Program-made: the position numbers and the translations under genes
Assembly (NCBI GenBank): GCA_031410595.1
Contig: JANNZM010000076.1
Location: 20,196 to 84,195 of the forward strand
Direction of reading: 5' to 3'
DNA: 64,000 bases
Source of the DNA: JANMCE01 sp031410595
Lineage (GTDB): Bacteria > Actinomycetota > Acidimicrobiia > Acidimicrobiales > Ilumatobacteraceae
The notes under the pieces: generated by a model
Databases searched by the model: none
What the model was told of the DNA's origin: nothing
What the model saw: the letters and a program-made list of their open reading frames with translations, nothing else
Shown: in pieces, positions 6,738 to 15,630 of the stretch
Layout: each line of letters opens with the position of its first letter
How positions within the stretch are numbered: the stretch's first letter is position 1

Positions 6738-8113
6738 TGTCTATGAACATTCCGACGACTGCGCAAGCTGCCAAAATCATTGCTGACGCAAGCGGCGGGA
6801 CGGTTGCGCATATTGAGCGGCAGTTGCGGTGGCGGCCAACGTGGTTTGCTGATGTGGAGGTCGACGGCGAGACCGTCGGTATGGTCTTGCGGGGCGACCG
6901 GACTGATTCTGAAGCGTTTCCTTTACGCCACGAGTACACCTTTCATCGGTTGATGGAGCAGCAAGGGTTGCCGGTACCGCACCTGTGCGCGTTCGTCGAA
7001 ACGCCCGGATTCTTGGACGCCGTCCTGATGGCGAAGGTGCCGGGCAAGCCAGACTTTGCTGGCGTGAGCGATGTCGACCGTGACCGGGTGGTGGACGAGT
7101 ACGTGCAGCAGTTGGCGGTGCTGCACCAGTTGGATCCGCAGCCGTTCATTGATGCCGGCATCTCGCATCCGGGGCCCGGGGAGGACGCAGCCGCGATCGG
7201 CCACCGACACATGGTGAGCCGATATCGGGAACGCAAGGTGCGCCCGGACCCGTTCTCCGAGTTCTGTATCGGTTGGCACTTTCGGCACCTGCCCCAAGCC
7301 AACGGTCGGCTCGCTCCATGCGTGTGGGATTCCGGCCAATTCATGCACGACAACGGGCACTTGGTGGCGATCATCGATCTGGAATTCGGTCATGTCGGCG
7401 ACCCTCTCGAAGACCTGACCATCTGGCGGATGCGCGACACGCTGTTGCATTTCGGTGACTTCGCCAAGATCTACGCCCGCTACGAGCAGTTCACCGGTCG
7501 GCCGATTGACCTCGAAGCCATCAAACGACATCATTTCGCCGCGTGTATGGGGAACGGTCTGCAGTTCGGTGCCGCGTGGCGTGATCCGTTGCCGGATACG
7601 GACGTGATGAACATCATGCAGTGGAGCAGCGAAACGAACCTGATGGCGACTGATTTCCTCGGCGAGTACCTCGGGCTCGATCTGCCCCGGCTCGAAGCGC
7701 CGCCTTCGTTGGCCAGCAGGCACGACACGGTTTCTCAGCAATTAGTGCGGTCCCTTAGCTCGGTCAAGGTCGACGATCGTGAGGCACAACATGACATGCG
7801 ACTGGCGTTCCGCATGGCCCGTCACCTGCAACGACGAAGCGAGATCGGTACGGCGCTCGACGACGCCGACATCGCCGAGGTCGCTAAGTTGCTCGATCGT
7901 CGTCCCCAAGACTGGCACTCGGCCGAACGCGAACTGGAACAATTCGTGCTGGACGACGCTGCCGTCGGCCGCTACGACGAACCGTTGACGGTGTTGTTCC
8001 ACAAGCGAAACCAGCGATTGCATATGGCGCTTGGCCCTCCTGGCTCATCGATGGTTCGGCACTACGAATGCCAACGGTTCGATGGTGGGCCAAGTCTCAT
8101 CGTGCAGTTCTAG
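6737..8113 (+). CDS. Phosphotransferase-family (ACAD10/APH-like) protein with C-terminal extension
   Basis: A 458-residue kinase-fold protein. The N-lobe has VGMVLRGDR and the conserved EYTFHRLMEQQGLPVPH segment, followed by AVLMAKVPGKPDF. The catalytic-loop position reads CVWDSGQFMHDN instead of the canonical HGDxxPxN. The metal-binding segment is IIDLEFGHVGDPLEDLTIWR. Residues about 350-458 form an extra helical domain ending QRFDGGPSLIVQF. The altered catalytic loop suggests unusual chemistry or loss of activity. The ATG at 6737 overlaps the SMP-30 stop codon, which fixes the start. Confidence 0.8.
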   Translation: MSMNIPTTAQAAKIIADASGGTVAHIERQLRWRPTWFADVEVDGETVGMVLRGDRTDSEAFPLRHEYTFHRLMEQQGLPVPHLCAFVETPGFLDAVLMAKVPGKPDFAGVSDVDRDRVVDEYVQQLAVLHQLDPQPFIDAGISHPGPGEDAAAIGHRHMVSRYRERKVRPDPFSEFCIGWHFRHLPQANGRLAPCVWDSGQFMHDNGHLVAIIDLEFGHVGDPLEDLTIWRMRDTLLHFGDFAKIYARYEQFTGRPIDLEAIKRHHFAACMGNGLQFGAAWRDPLPDTDVMNIMQWSSETNLMATDFLGEYLGLDLPRLEAPPSLASRHDTVSQQLVRSLSSVKVDDREAQHDMRLAFRMARHLQRRSEIGTALDDADIAEVAKLLDRRPQDWHSAERELEQFVLDDAAVGRYDEPLTVLFHKRNQRLHMALGPPGSSMVRHYECQRFDGGPSLIVQF

Positions 8114-8131
8114 TCCTGTCGAGGAAGGGAT

Positions 8132-8977
8132 TCACCCGAGGGCGAGGACGCCGATCTTTCCCAGCAGGGCTCGCGCCGCCGGAGTGGCATTGGCATAGGT
8201 TCCGGTGAGTCCGGACGAGACCAATCCGGCATCGACCACGAGGCAGGTGCCGGTGATGTAGCTGGCCGCATCGCTGCACAGGTAGAGGAGCGGATAGGCC
8301 TGGTCATCGGGGGTCGCAGCCGGTACGCCTGCGTCTGCGCGATAGTCGCTGCCGAACCCGAGCCATTCGTCGGCGTGGGCCCGGGCGAGTGGCGTGTCGG
8401 TCGGCCCGGGAAGAATGGCGTTGATCCGGACGCCGCGCCGCAGGTACGAATATGCCTGACGCGCCACATAGGCGTTCATCGCTTGCTTGCTCCATCGGTA
8501 GGTGTCGGTACCGGGATGGGCATTGATCCAGGCGGCGGCCGAGTCGAAATCGGGAGTGTCGAGGTAGGAGCCCAGCTCCGTCAGTTCGCCTTCCCAGCCG
8601 AGGCCTGCCGCCGACGAGATCATGCCGATGGCGGAGCCGCGCGGCAGGCGGTCGTCGGTGAGGAGGCGCTCGATGAGGTGGCGGTGACCAATGAAGTTGA
8701 TCTTCTCGATGCCTGGCGTTCCATCGGCGACGCCTGCGCACGACAACACGACGTCGAACGGACCTTCGGTTGCGTTGACGGCGGTGTCGATGCTTGCTCG
8801 GTCGCCGAGGTTGACGCTTACTGCCTCGACACCGGCGAGTGTGATCGGTGCATAGTCCATCACGACGACCTCACCGCCCAACTCTTGGGCGAGGACCGCA
8901 GCGGCCGCGCCCATCCCTGTCGCTCCGCCAACCACGAGGATGCGGCGGCGGTCGAATCGGAACCGGTCGATCGTCAT
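8132..8977 (-). CDS. SDR-family oxidoreductase
   Basis: A 281-residue classical-type short-chain dehydrogenase. The nucleotide site is VVGGATGMGAAAA (GxxxGxG), followed by VVMDYAP with an Asp that favours NAD. Catalytic residues are the Ser pair in GMISSAAG and the YRWSK motif; LPGPTDTPLAR is the usual loop before the substrate helix. It would oxidise or reduce a hydroxy/keto pair. Convergent with the kinase-fold gene (18-nt gap) and divergent from the P450 at 9104. Confidence 0.88.
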   Translation of the reverse strand: MTIDRFRFDRRRILVVGGATGMGAAAAVLAQELGGEVVVMDYAPITLAGVEAVSVNLGDRASIDTAVNATEGPFDVVLSCAGVADGTPGIEKINFIGHRHLIERLLTDDRLPRGSAIGMISSAAGLGWEGELTELGSYLDTPDFDSAAAWINAHPGTDTYRWSKQAMNAYVARQAYSYLRRGVRINAILPGPTDTPLARAHADEWLGFGSDYRADAGVPAATPDDQAYPLLYLCSDAASYITGTCLVVDAGLVSSGLTGTYANATPAARALLGKIGVLALG

Positions 8978-9047
8978 TTGGAATCGTCCATTCTTAGGTC
9001 AAGGTAATGCTGTTGGTTCGAACACCACCTGGCGTGTCGGCGGTTAA

Positions 9048-9066
9048 AATAGGTTAGTATTTTCTG
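9048..9066 (+). promoter_or_regulatory. Promoter-like motif upstream of P450, shared with two other genes
   Basis: AAATAGGTTAGTATTTTCT lies in the SDR/P450 divergent gap. AGGTTAGTATTTTCT is nearly the same as sequences at 58665-58678 (before another P450) and 52230-52248 (before the fused hydratase, opposite strand). TAGTAT fits a -10 hexamer. AAAATA-N6-TATTTT (9047-9064) is also an inverted repeat, so this could be an operator, a promoter, or both. Confidence 0.45.
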
Positions 9067-9103
9067 AGCCTCTCGGGAAGGGGCGTCGCGACGAGGGGGC
9101 AGG

Positions 9104-10435
9104 ATGAGCACGGACAATCGAGTCGTTGTGGAATTCGACCAGCACGGCACGGAGTACCGGGATCGGTACCCGGAGATCAGCCACGAGCTGCGCGGTAAGT
9201 GCCCGGTGACGTGGAGCGAGAACCACGGCGGTTATTGGGTGGTTACTGATCTTGAGGTGGCCGGTGAGCTGCTTCGGCATCCGGACTTGTTGTCGGCCAC
9301 CAAAGACATCACGGGCACCGGTAACGGCTATCAGGGGATCCAGATTCCCAATTCGAGTCCACAGGTGACGGCAGGGTTTCTTGAGATGGATCCGCCGGAG
9401 CAACTCGATTTTCGTCGAGTTCTCAATCCGTACATGTCGCCGTCCGCGATCGAGCGCTGGGAGCCACTGGTGCGCGATTTCACTCGGGCGTGCATCACGG
9501 ATGTCATCGAATCGGGATCGGCTGATTTCGTCGATGACGTCGCCAACATCGTGCCAGCAGTGTTGACGATGGCGATGCTCGGCTTGCCGCTCGCCGACTG
9601 GGAGATCTACTGCGAGCCGGCGCACGCCGGCATCTACACCAAGCCCGACAGCCCCGATCTTCCGCGCGTGCAGGAGCAGACCATGCGCATGGTCATGCAA
9701 CTCGCTGGGTGCATCGCCCAAGCCCGGGCCCATCCGCGGCCGGGCATCATCAAGGCCCTAATCGACGCAGATATCAACGGCGCACCGTTGCGAGACGACG
9801 GCATCCTCGGCACCGTGTTCCTGGTCATCGGTGGCGGCTTCGATACCACTACGGCATTGACGGCGAACGCGATCAACTGGTTGTCCCAGCACCCCGACGA
9901 ACGCCAACGGCTGCGCACCGAGCCCGAACTGCTCGGCACCGCTACCGAAGAATTTCTGCGGTACTTCAGCCCATCCCAAGGCGATGCCCGCACCGTCACG
10001 CAGGATTGCGAGATCGGCGGCTACACCTTCGCCGAACGGGACCGCATATTGCTCTCGTTCGGTATGACCAATCGTGACCCTGCCATCTTCGATGAACCCG
10101 ACGAACTGCGGCTCGATCGTTTCCCGAACCGCCACTCGGCGTTTGGGCTCGGCAATCACCGTTGCATCGGCTCCAACATCGCACGCATGCAGTTCAAGGC
10201 GATTATGTCCGAGTCCTTGGCCCGCTTACCCGACTTCGAAGTGGGCAGCGAGGGTGTCGAACGCTACGAATCAATCGGTGTCATCAACGGCTACAAACAT
10301 TTGCCGATCACGTTCCCGCCCGGACACCGTGATGGTGAGGGATTCGCTGCCACGCTTGTTCGCTGGCAGGCTGACCTCGATGCCGAGGCGGCTGGCGCTT
10401 CAGCGATCAACGACCAGGAGCAGGCGCAACGATGA
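9104..10435 (+). CDS. Cytochrome P450
   Basis: A 443-residue soluble bacterial P450. Motifs in order: C-helix region MDPPEQLDFRRVLNPYMSP near residue 90, I-helix GGGFDTTTALT near 245, EEFLRYFSP with the ExxR pair near 285, and heme loop FGLGNHRCIGSNIAR near 350 with the Cys thiolate ligand. It would hydroxylate a hydrophobic substrate with electrons from the ferredoxin encoded next, whose ATG overlaps its stop codon (ATGA). A promoter-like motif shared with another P450 lies about 40 nt upstream. Confidence 0.95.
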   Translation: MSTDNRVVVEFDQHGTEYRDRYPEISHELRGKCPVTWSENHGGYWVVTDLEVAGELLRHPDLLSATKDITGTGNGYQGIQIPNSSPQVTAGFLEMDPPEQLDFRRVLNPYMSPSAIERWEPLVRDFTRACITDVIESGSADFVDDVANIVPAVLTMAMLGLPLADWEIYCEPAHAGIYTKPDSPDLPRVQEQTMRMVMQLAGCIAQARAHPRPGIIKALIDADINGAPLRDDGILGTVFLVIGGGFDTTTALTANAINWLSQHPDERQRLRTEPELLGTATEEFLRYFSPSQGDARTVTQDCEIGGYTFAERDRILLSFGMTNRDPAIFDEPDELRLDRFPNRHSAFGLGNHRCIGSNIARMQFKAIMSESLARLPDFEVGSEGVERYESIGVINGYKHLPITFPPGHRDGEGFAATLVRWQADLDAEAAGASAINDQEQAQR

Positions 10436-10629
10436 AGGTTTCTATTGATGCCGACCGATGCCAAGGCCACACGCTGTGCGCCATGGCCGCCCCCGAAGTC
10501 TTCGGGCTGAGGGATGAGGACGGCCACGCCTACGTGTTGGTCGCCGAAGTCGACGGGGCGCTGTTGGCCGCCGCGCACCGGGGCGCATCAACGTGCCCCG
10601 AGCAAGCCATCAGCATCACCGAGGGCTAG
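10432..10629 (+). CDS. Ferredoxin, 3Fe-4S type (P450 redox partner)
   Basis: A 65-residue ferredoxin beginning MKVSIDADRCQGHTLC. The cluster ligands are Cys10 and Cys16 in C-QGHTL-C and the Cys of STCPEQAI near residue 56. The His at the second canonical position (CxxHxxC) is typical of 3Fe-4S ferredoxins that serve actinobacterial P450s. It overlaps the P450 gene by four bases and so is translated with it. The reductase that feeds it is not in this window. Its TAG and the TAG of the convergent alcohol dehydrogenase share the palindrome CTAG. Confidence 0.93.
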   Translation: MKVSIDADRCQGHTLCAMAAPEVFGLRDEDGHAYVLVAEVDGALLAAAHRGASTCPEQAISITEG

Positions 10630-11629
10630 CGCCCGCTGCAGCTGATCAGGACCTTGCCGCTGTCGTTGGGCTGTCGGAGAGAGGTAAACGCGGCGGGTAG
10701 TTCGTCGAGTGTGATGACGTTGGTGACCAAGCCATCGACACGGAGGCGATCGCGTCGCAGCTCGGCGATGGTGTGGGTGAACTCGGCTGCGGTGTACCAA
10801 CTGGCAAACACCATGTTGATTTCTTTGGCCATCGCGAACTTCACGTCGACGGGCACGGTGGTGTGGTGGTAGGCGGCGCTCACCACGGTGGCGTCTGGTG
10901 CTGCGACTTCGATGGCGTCAATGAGGCGTGCTCCGGCGCAGTCGAACACCACATCGGGCCGGGCGTGCTCTGCTGATCGGAAGGTGCGGGTGACGTCGTC
11001 AACCGTTGGGTCAATGGTGCCATCCGCTCCGCACGACACGGCGAGTTCTCGACGGCTGGCTACCGGGTCCGAGGCCCACACGGCGCGCACGCCGAGCACC
11101 CGGAGCCACGCCACCACGGCGAGCCCGACGGGCCCGGCGCCGATGACCAAGGCACGTTGCATCGGATCGATTAGCGATCGGCGTACCAGATGCAGGCCGA
11201 CCGCCATCGGCTCCACCAACGCGCCGCGGTTGATATCGACCTCGTCGGGCAGGTGGAACGTTTCGCGGTTGCCGGTCGTCACGAACTCGGCGAAACCACC
11301 GTTGCGGGTCAGACCGACCTGGCCAGCGGTGCGGCACCGTGCCGGCAGTCCGGATCGGCAAGCGCCGCAGGCCCCGCATCCGACCAGCGGCAACACGGCC
11401 ACCCGTTCGCCGACGCGGCTGCAGTCGACGTCGGCCCCAACGTCCACGATCTTGCCAGTGATTTCGTGACCGAGCACGCAGCCGGTTTCGAGTCCGTAGG
11501 AGGGCGCGTGGAGGTCCGAACCGAGATGCCGCAATGCGTGACACGCACCAGCACCTCACCGGATGCAGGCACCGGCATGTCGCGTTGCTCGATCCGAAGT
11601 TCGGTACCGTACAGCGCTGCGACCTTCAT
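10626..11629 (-). pseudogene. Zinc-dependent alcohol dehydrogenase with single-base frameshift
   Basis: Two overlapping minus-strand frames together make one medium-chain dehydrogenase of 334 residues. The first (ATG at 11629) gives MKVAALYGTELRIEQRDMPV to VRVTHCGI. The second resumes with GSDLHAPSYGLETGCVLGHE, the structural zinc cluster CGACGACRSGLPARC, and the cofactor loop VIGAGPVGLAVVAW. At the join (about 11522-11525) the expected HCGICGSD needs ATC TGC GGT, but the sequence has ATC TC GGT: one base is missing from the codon of the catalytic-zinc Cys. The rest is undamaged. It is either a very recent pseudogene or a sequencing error. It is the last gene of a coupled operon and its ATG overlaps the previous stop. 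Confidence 0.8.
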
Positions 11630-12576
11630 GCCGGCACTTCGAGCGAGGCGCTCCACGTCGTTGCGTGGCGGGTTTCGCCTCGGCGCTGGAAGAGTCCTTC
11701 GGCTTGCAGAACTGGGCCGCCTGCGGGAGCGCAGCGGCCGAACGGGTCGATGGTGAAATCCCACGGTGTGTCGTCGATGTCGAAGGTGGCGTGGGCCGGC
11801 AGCCCATCGGCGTGGGTGACGTCGCCGTCTATGCGGCGCCCGATCGCGATGTCGCCTTCGGAGGTAGATCTGATAGCGAAGCCGAAACGGCCGGGGCCGA
11901 ACGCGACGTGGCCAGACTCGGCGGTGCCGTCGTCGTAACACGTAGCCCAGGTACACCACGCCGTCGAGAGGTGATGGCGTGTGATCGGATCGTCCACGTA
12001 GTTGCGTCGGCCGGGGCTGAGGTGCACGTCGTCGACCCCGGCGATGCCGCGCACCGGTGTCCCAGCGACGTGACCCTTCACCACGAAAAGTCGCGACGTG
12101 TACAGCATTGAGCCGTCGACGTCAGGCAAGTGCCACTGCAGGCCCGGGCTGATGTCACGGCCGCCGAGGTGCAGGATCGAGCCTTCTTCCCACGTGAGGT
12201 CGGTGGCTGTGACCAGGCATGCCAGCGGTTCGTCCCCGTTATGGGCTTCAGCGGTGAAACGAACGCCGTCGCCACCGGCGGTAGCGATAACGCTAGCCGC
12301 AGCGGCCGAGCGTTGCGGCAGTTCAAACCGATCGAGCCCCGCAGTCGAGGATGCCGCCCGGAGCCACAATCGGGTCGGCCACGCCGCAGGGTCGGAACGG
12401 CGGCGCATCACCGGGTACAGGGTGCCGGACTCGTCGCGCAGCGTTGCGTAGAAGTAGGTGGAGTCGCGAACCATGCCAAGAACCGGTTCGGTGGCGAGCA
12501 GACGCGACGGGTCACCGTCGTGGGCGCCAGCGATGACAGCACCGCCGAAGGAACCCCTAGGCGGGTTGGCGCTCAA
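11626..12576 (-). CDS. Unrecognised conserved-type protein, beta-rich, in P450/SDR operon
   Basis: A 316-residue protein that I do not recognise with certainty. It is rich in strands, Gly and aromatic residues (MVRDSTYFYATLRDESGTLY, then GLQWHLPDVDGSMLYTSRLF, then VKGHVAGTPVRGIAGVDDVH) and ends in another strand set (TPWDFTIDPFGRCAP). The W...DVDGSMLY..RLF..KGHVAGTPVRG pattern recalls lipocalin-like AttH/CrtC folds, but this is a guess. TTG 12576 is taken as start because it overlaps the SDR stop (TTGA) and removes a poor N-terminus; its own stop overlaps the dehydrogenase ATG. The coupling on both sides implies a role in the same pathway. Confidence 0.7.
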   Translation of the reverse strand: MSANPPRGSFGGAVIAGAHDGDPSRLLATEPVLGMVRDSTYFYATLRDESGTLYPVMRRRSDPAAWPTRLWLRAASSTAGLDRFELPQRSAAAASVIATAGGDGVRFTAEAHNGDEPLACLVTATDLTWEEGSILHLGGRDISPGLQWHLPDVDGSMLYTSRLFVVKGHVAGTPVRGIAGVDDVHLSPGRRNYVDDPITRHHLSTAWCTWATCYDDGTAESGHVAFGPGRFGFAIRSTSEGDIAIGRRIDGDVTHADGLPAHATFDIDDTPWDFTIDPFGRCAPAGGPVLQAEGLFQRRGETRHATTWSASLEVPA

Positions 12577-13331
12577 TTGACGGCCCATCCACCGTCGACG
12601 GCAAGCAGGTGCCCGGTGACCAGCGATGACGCGTCCGAGCACAACCACAGGACGGCTTCGGCAATTTCTTCGGGTTGGCCGAAGCGCCCGATCGGCATCA
12701 GCTTCTTGGCCTTCTCATAACCCGCCGGGTTCGTGTGCTCGACCTCTTGCATCATGCCGGTCAGAATCACGCCCGGGCAGACGGCGTTGATGCGAATCCC
12801 CCGTCGGGCGTACTCAAGCGCCACTGTCTTGGTGAGACCAGCGACGGCGTGTTTGCTGGCCGTATACACGGCGTCGGCTGCAGATCCCTTGAGGGACGCT
12901 TCGGAAGCGGTGTTGACGATGCAACCTTTGCCCGCCTCAAGCATGACTCGCAGTTCGGCCTGCATGCACACAAAGGTCCCGCGCAGGTTGATTCGCATGA
13001 TCCGATCGAAATCGTTGAGCGCGTAGTCGACGGCTCGGCGTTGCGTGCCCATGACGCCAGCGTTGTTGTGGGCGAAATCGAGCCTGCCGAAGTGCGCGAC
13101 GGCCAAGGCCACCATTGCCTCGACATCGTCCTCGTTTGCGATGTCACACCGGCACGCCACCGCCGTACCCCGAGCCTGCTCCACCAATTCGACGGTCTCG
13201 CGTGCCGCACCTTCATCGATGTCGGAAACGATGATCGACGCCCCCGCTGCCGCTAGACGCAGGGAGGTGGCACGTCCGATGCCCGAGCCCGCTCCAGTGA
13301 CGAGACCGACCTGACCTTCGAGCGAGGTCAC
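12573..13331 (-). CDS. SDR-family oxidoreductase
   Basis: A 252-residue classical SDR. GTGAGSGIGRATSLR is the cofactor motif, IVSDIDEGAARE places Asp at the NAD-selecting position, NNAGVM follows, and the catalytic residues are in NTASEAS and YTASK. PIGRFGQPEEIAEAVLWLCSD and HLLAVDGGWAVN are the standard C-terminal signatures. GTG 13331 is chosen because it overlaps the stop of the cupin gene (GTGA). The N-terminal extension open in this frame is antisense-like and lacks SDR features. Confidence 0.92.
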   Translation of the reverse strand: MTSLEGQVGLVTGAGSGIGRATSLRLAAAGASIIVSDIDEGAARETVELVEQARGTAVACRCDIANEDDVEAMVALAVAHFGRLDFAHNNAGVMGTQRRAVDYALNDFDRIMRINLRGTFVCMQAELRVMLEAGKGCIVNTASEASLKGSAADAVYTASKHAVAGLTKTVALEYARRGIRINAVCPGVILTGMMQEVEHTNPAGYEKAKKLMPIGRFGQPEEIAEAVLWLCSDASSLVTGHLLAVDGGWAVN

Positions 13332-14311
13332 GAGTCGGCCCGTGTTCGTCCGTTGGTGGCCAGGATGTTGTGGAGCCACGGTCCGCGCTCGGTCTGCCAG
13401 GTGATCTCGTAGGTGCCCACCAGCTGGCTGAAAATCTCGGCGCTGATGTACCCATCGGGGCCGGCCACGCTCGGTCCGTACATCTGGCCTGGTTCGGCAG
13501 TCATCGTCGATCCAGCGGTAAGGACGTTGCCGTGTTCGTCGGTAACCGAGCCCTCCAGCATCACTTCGAAGCGGTGGCAATCGTGGGAATGGCGCGGCAG
13601 CACATAACCCGGGGGGGAGCGGAACACGACAGCAGCGGGGGATTCAGGATCGTTGGGGTCGCCAAGCACGCACATGCGATAGGCCATGCCAGGGAACGGC
13701 TCACACGCGTCCACCAACGGCTGCAGGTACGCAGCGGGCACGTGGTTCCAGAAGGCGTCGTCGTGGATCGACTCGAACGACGCGCCGCGCGCCACCTTGT
13801 CCGAAGGCGGCGGCGCGACACCGCTCACCGGAAGGTCACGTAGCTCGCCGTCGCCAGACGCGGCCGCGTCCTCTTCGATCTTGTTGGTCTTTCGTGGGCC
13901 GCGTTTGGTTTCCCAAAATAGTTCGTAGGTGCCCAGCATCGAACCGAATAGTTCGAGCACGACGTACCCATCGCCCTCGGCGATGTGCGGGCCATACATG
14001 TCCATATGATGGGCGATCATCACGTCCCCGGCCTGGTAGCGGTGGCCGGTGCCATCGGTGAACGCGCCGTCGAGCACGACCTCAAAGCGCTCACAATCGT
14101 GGCAATGCCGAGGGAAGTGATGGCCCGAGCCAGCCTTTATGACGACGACGCCAGGCGTTTCCAGTCGGTGCGGGTCGCCGAGGGAAAAGATCGATGTTGG
14201 CAGACCGTTATCGCGGCCCTGCTCGACCAAAGTCCGCAGATACTCGGCGGGTACCTGGTCCCAGAACGTTTCGTCGTGGATGCTTTGCGAGCTATCGGAC
14301 AATGAAGTCAT
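13328..14311 (-). CDS. Tandem-duplicated cupin-type protein
   Basis: A 327-residue protein built of two copies of a roughly 140-residue unit. Both copies start SIHD(E/D)xFWxxVPAxYL, continue with HFPRHCHDCERFEVVLDGAF / VLPRHSHDCHRFEVMLEGSV, then DxxHMDMYGPHIA / EPGQMYGPSVA, and end LxGTYExxWxTxRGP. The H-x-H-x-C/x-x-F-E pattern is a cupin metal site (two His and a Glu). Both sites appear intact, so the protein may bind two metals. The reaction is unknown. It starts 4 nt after the P450 stop (ATG 14311), and its stop overlaps the SDR start. Confidence 0.78.
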   Translation of the reverse strand: MTSLSDSSQSIHDETFWDQVPAEYLRTLVEQGRDNGLPTSIFSLGDPHRLETPGVVVIKAGSGHHFPRHCHDCERFEVVLDGAFTDGTGHRYQAGDVMIAHHMDMYGPHIAEGDGYVVLELFGSMLGTYELFWETKRGPRKTNKIEEDAAASGDGELRDLPVSGVAPPPSDKVARGASFESIHDDAFWNHVPAAYLQPLVDACEPFPGMAYRMCVLGDPNDPESPAAVVFRSPPGYVLPRHSHDCHRFEVMLEGSVTDEHGNVLTAGSTMTAEPGQMYGPSVAGPDGYISAEIFSQLVGTYEITWQTERGPWLHNILATNGRTRADS

Positions 14312-14315
14312 CGGA

Positions 14316-15521
14316 TCACCATTCCAGCCCGAGCTTATCGAGCCCGGCGGCGCCACCAACGTGCTGGGTGATCGTTGCACCTTCAGCGACACAGAAGCCA
14401 GGAATAACTCGCAACCATTCGTCGATCGCAACACGCAGTTCCATCCGGGCCAGTGGTGCCCCCACGCAACGGTGGATACCGGCACCGAACGCGATGTGCC
14501 TGTTCGGCGCTCGGTCGGCAATGAACTGATCTGCGTCCACGAACTGGCGCGGGTCGCGGTTCGCCCCCGTCGTCGACAACACGATGCGATCCCCAGCCTG
14601 CATCGGGCATCCGGCGAACTCCACGTCGTCCCGCACGACCCGTGAGGTGGCCACGATGCTGTAGTAGCGCAGTACCTCTTCGACGAACGCGTCGATTGCG
14701 GCAGGTTCAGCGATCAACATTTTGCGATGCTCGGGGTGTTCTGCCAGGTGGTGAAACGCGTAGCTGAACACACCGGCAGTCGTGTCCATCCCGGCGACGT
14801 AAAGCAGGAAACAGATCTCGCGAAGCTCGCCGTCGGTGACCGGCCGACCATCGATCTGAGCCGCCAACAAGCGACTGACCACGTCTTCGCCACGCGTGGC
14901 CCGTCGGGCGGCAATGACGTCGGCGAGATAGCGGTAGATGGTGCGAGAGGCGTCCTTGCGGATGACGGCACCAGGATCTCTGGTTTCCGAGTTGTGCAAC
15001 AGCGCCTTGGCCCACTCAAGGAACGTGTCGGCCTCCGCAGCGGGCAGGCCCATGAGATGCATGAAGACACCCGACGGCAGCCGCTGAGCGAAGTCGGCCA
15101 CGAAGTCGCAACCGCCGGTTAGAGCGAGTCCGGCCACAAGCGACCGAGCCAGGCCACGCACGTGCGGCTCCATGTTGTCCACCGCGCTGGTGCCGAACAG
15201 CGGGTTGAGCAACACCCGGTACTTCGTGTGGTCGGGAGGATCGACCTGCGCAGGGATCCACTGGTGGGTATCGGTCACGTTGTAGTTCACCTGCGCGCTC
15301 GAGAACACACCGTGCTTCTGGAACGCGGCCTGCACGTCGTCGAAACGAGTGAGATACCACAACGTCCATGGCATCGCATCGCTGCGGAACGCACGTGCGT
15401 CCTCCCGCAACGCATCCCACACGTACGGGTGGTGCAGCAGCACATCAGGGTCCGTGCCGTGGTCGAAACCCGGCCGCAGCGGCACCTGCGGCGGGTAGCT
15501 GATCTGGCGTGGGTCTATCAC
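14316..15521 (-). CDS. Cytochrome P450
   Basis: A P450 of about 401 residues: QVDPPDHTKYRVLLNPLF (C-helix), I-helix VAGMDTTAGVFSYAF, EEVLRYYS with ExxR, and heme loop FGAGIHRCVGAPLAR carrying the Cys ligand. It heads a five-gene minus-strand operon with a double cupin, SDR, an unknown protein and an alcohol dehydrogenase, so its product is probably an alcohol oxidised by the downstream dehydrogenases. GTG 15521 is provisional: GGAGG lies very close to it, and the frame is open for another 33 codons upstream. No ferredoxin gene is adjacent. Confidence 0.92.
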   Translation of the reverse strand: MIDPRQISYPPQVPLRPGFDHGTDPDVLLHHPYVWDALREDARAFRSDAMPWTLWYLTRFDDVQAAFQKHGVFSSAQVNYNVTDTHQWIPAQVDPPDHTKYRVLLNPLFGTSAVDNMEPHVRGLARSLVAGLALTGGCDFVADFAQRLPSGVFMHLMGLPAAEADTFLEWAKALLHNSETRDPGAVIRKDASRTIYRYLADVIAARRATRGEDVVSRLLAAQIDGRPVTDGELREICFLLYVAGMDTTAGVFSYAFHHLAEHPEHRKMLIAEPAAIDAFVEEVLRYYSIVATSRVVRDDVEFAGCPMQAGDRIVLSTTGANRDPRQFVDADQFIADRAPNRHIAFGAGIHRCVGAPLARMELRVAIDEWLRVIPGFCVAEGATITQHVGGAAGLDKLGLEW

Positions 15522-15630
15522 TCCTCCGGCGTCTTGGTTTGTCGTGAGTCTGTCAGTCGCGGGGCTCGGCAGCAGTACGCCACAAACAATTTGGTTGTGC
15601 CTATGAGGGAGTGATGGCAATCATGGCCTC

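Noticed and set aside
11515..11535. Programmed frameshift in the alcohol dehydrogenase
   Set aside because: No slippery heptamer is visible at the join and the relative at 31908 needs no shift; a missing base in the Cys codon explains it fully.
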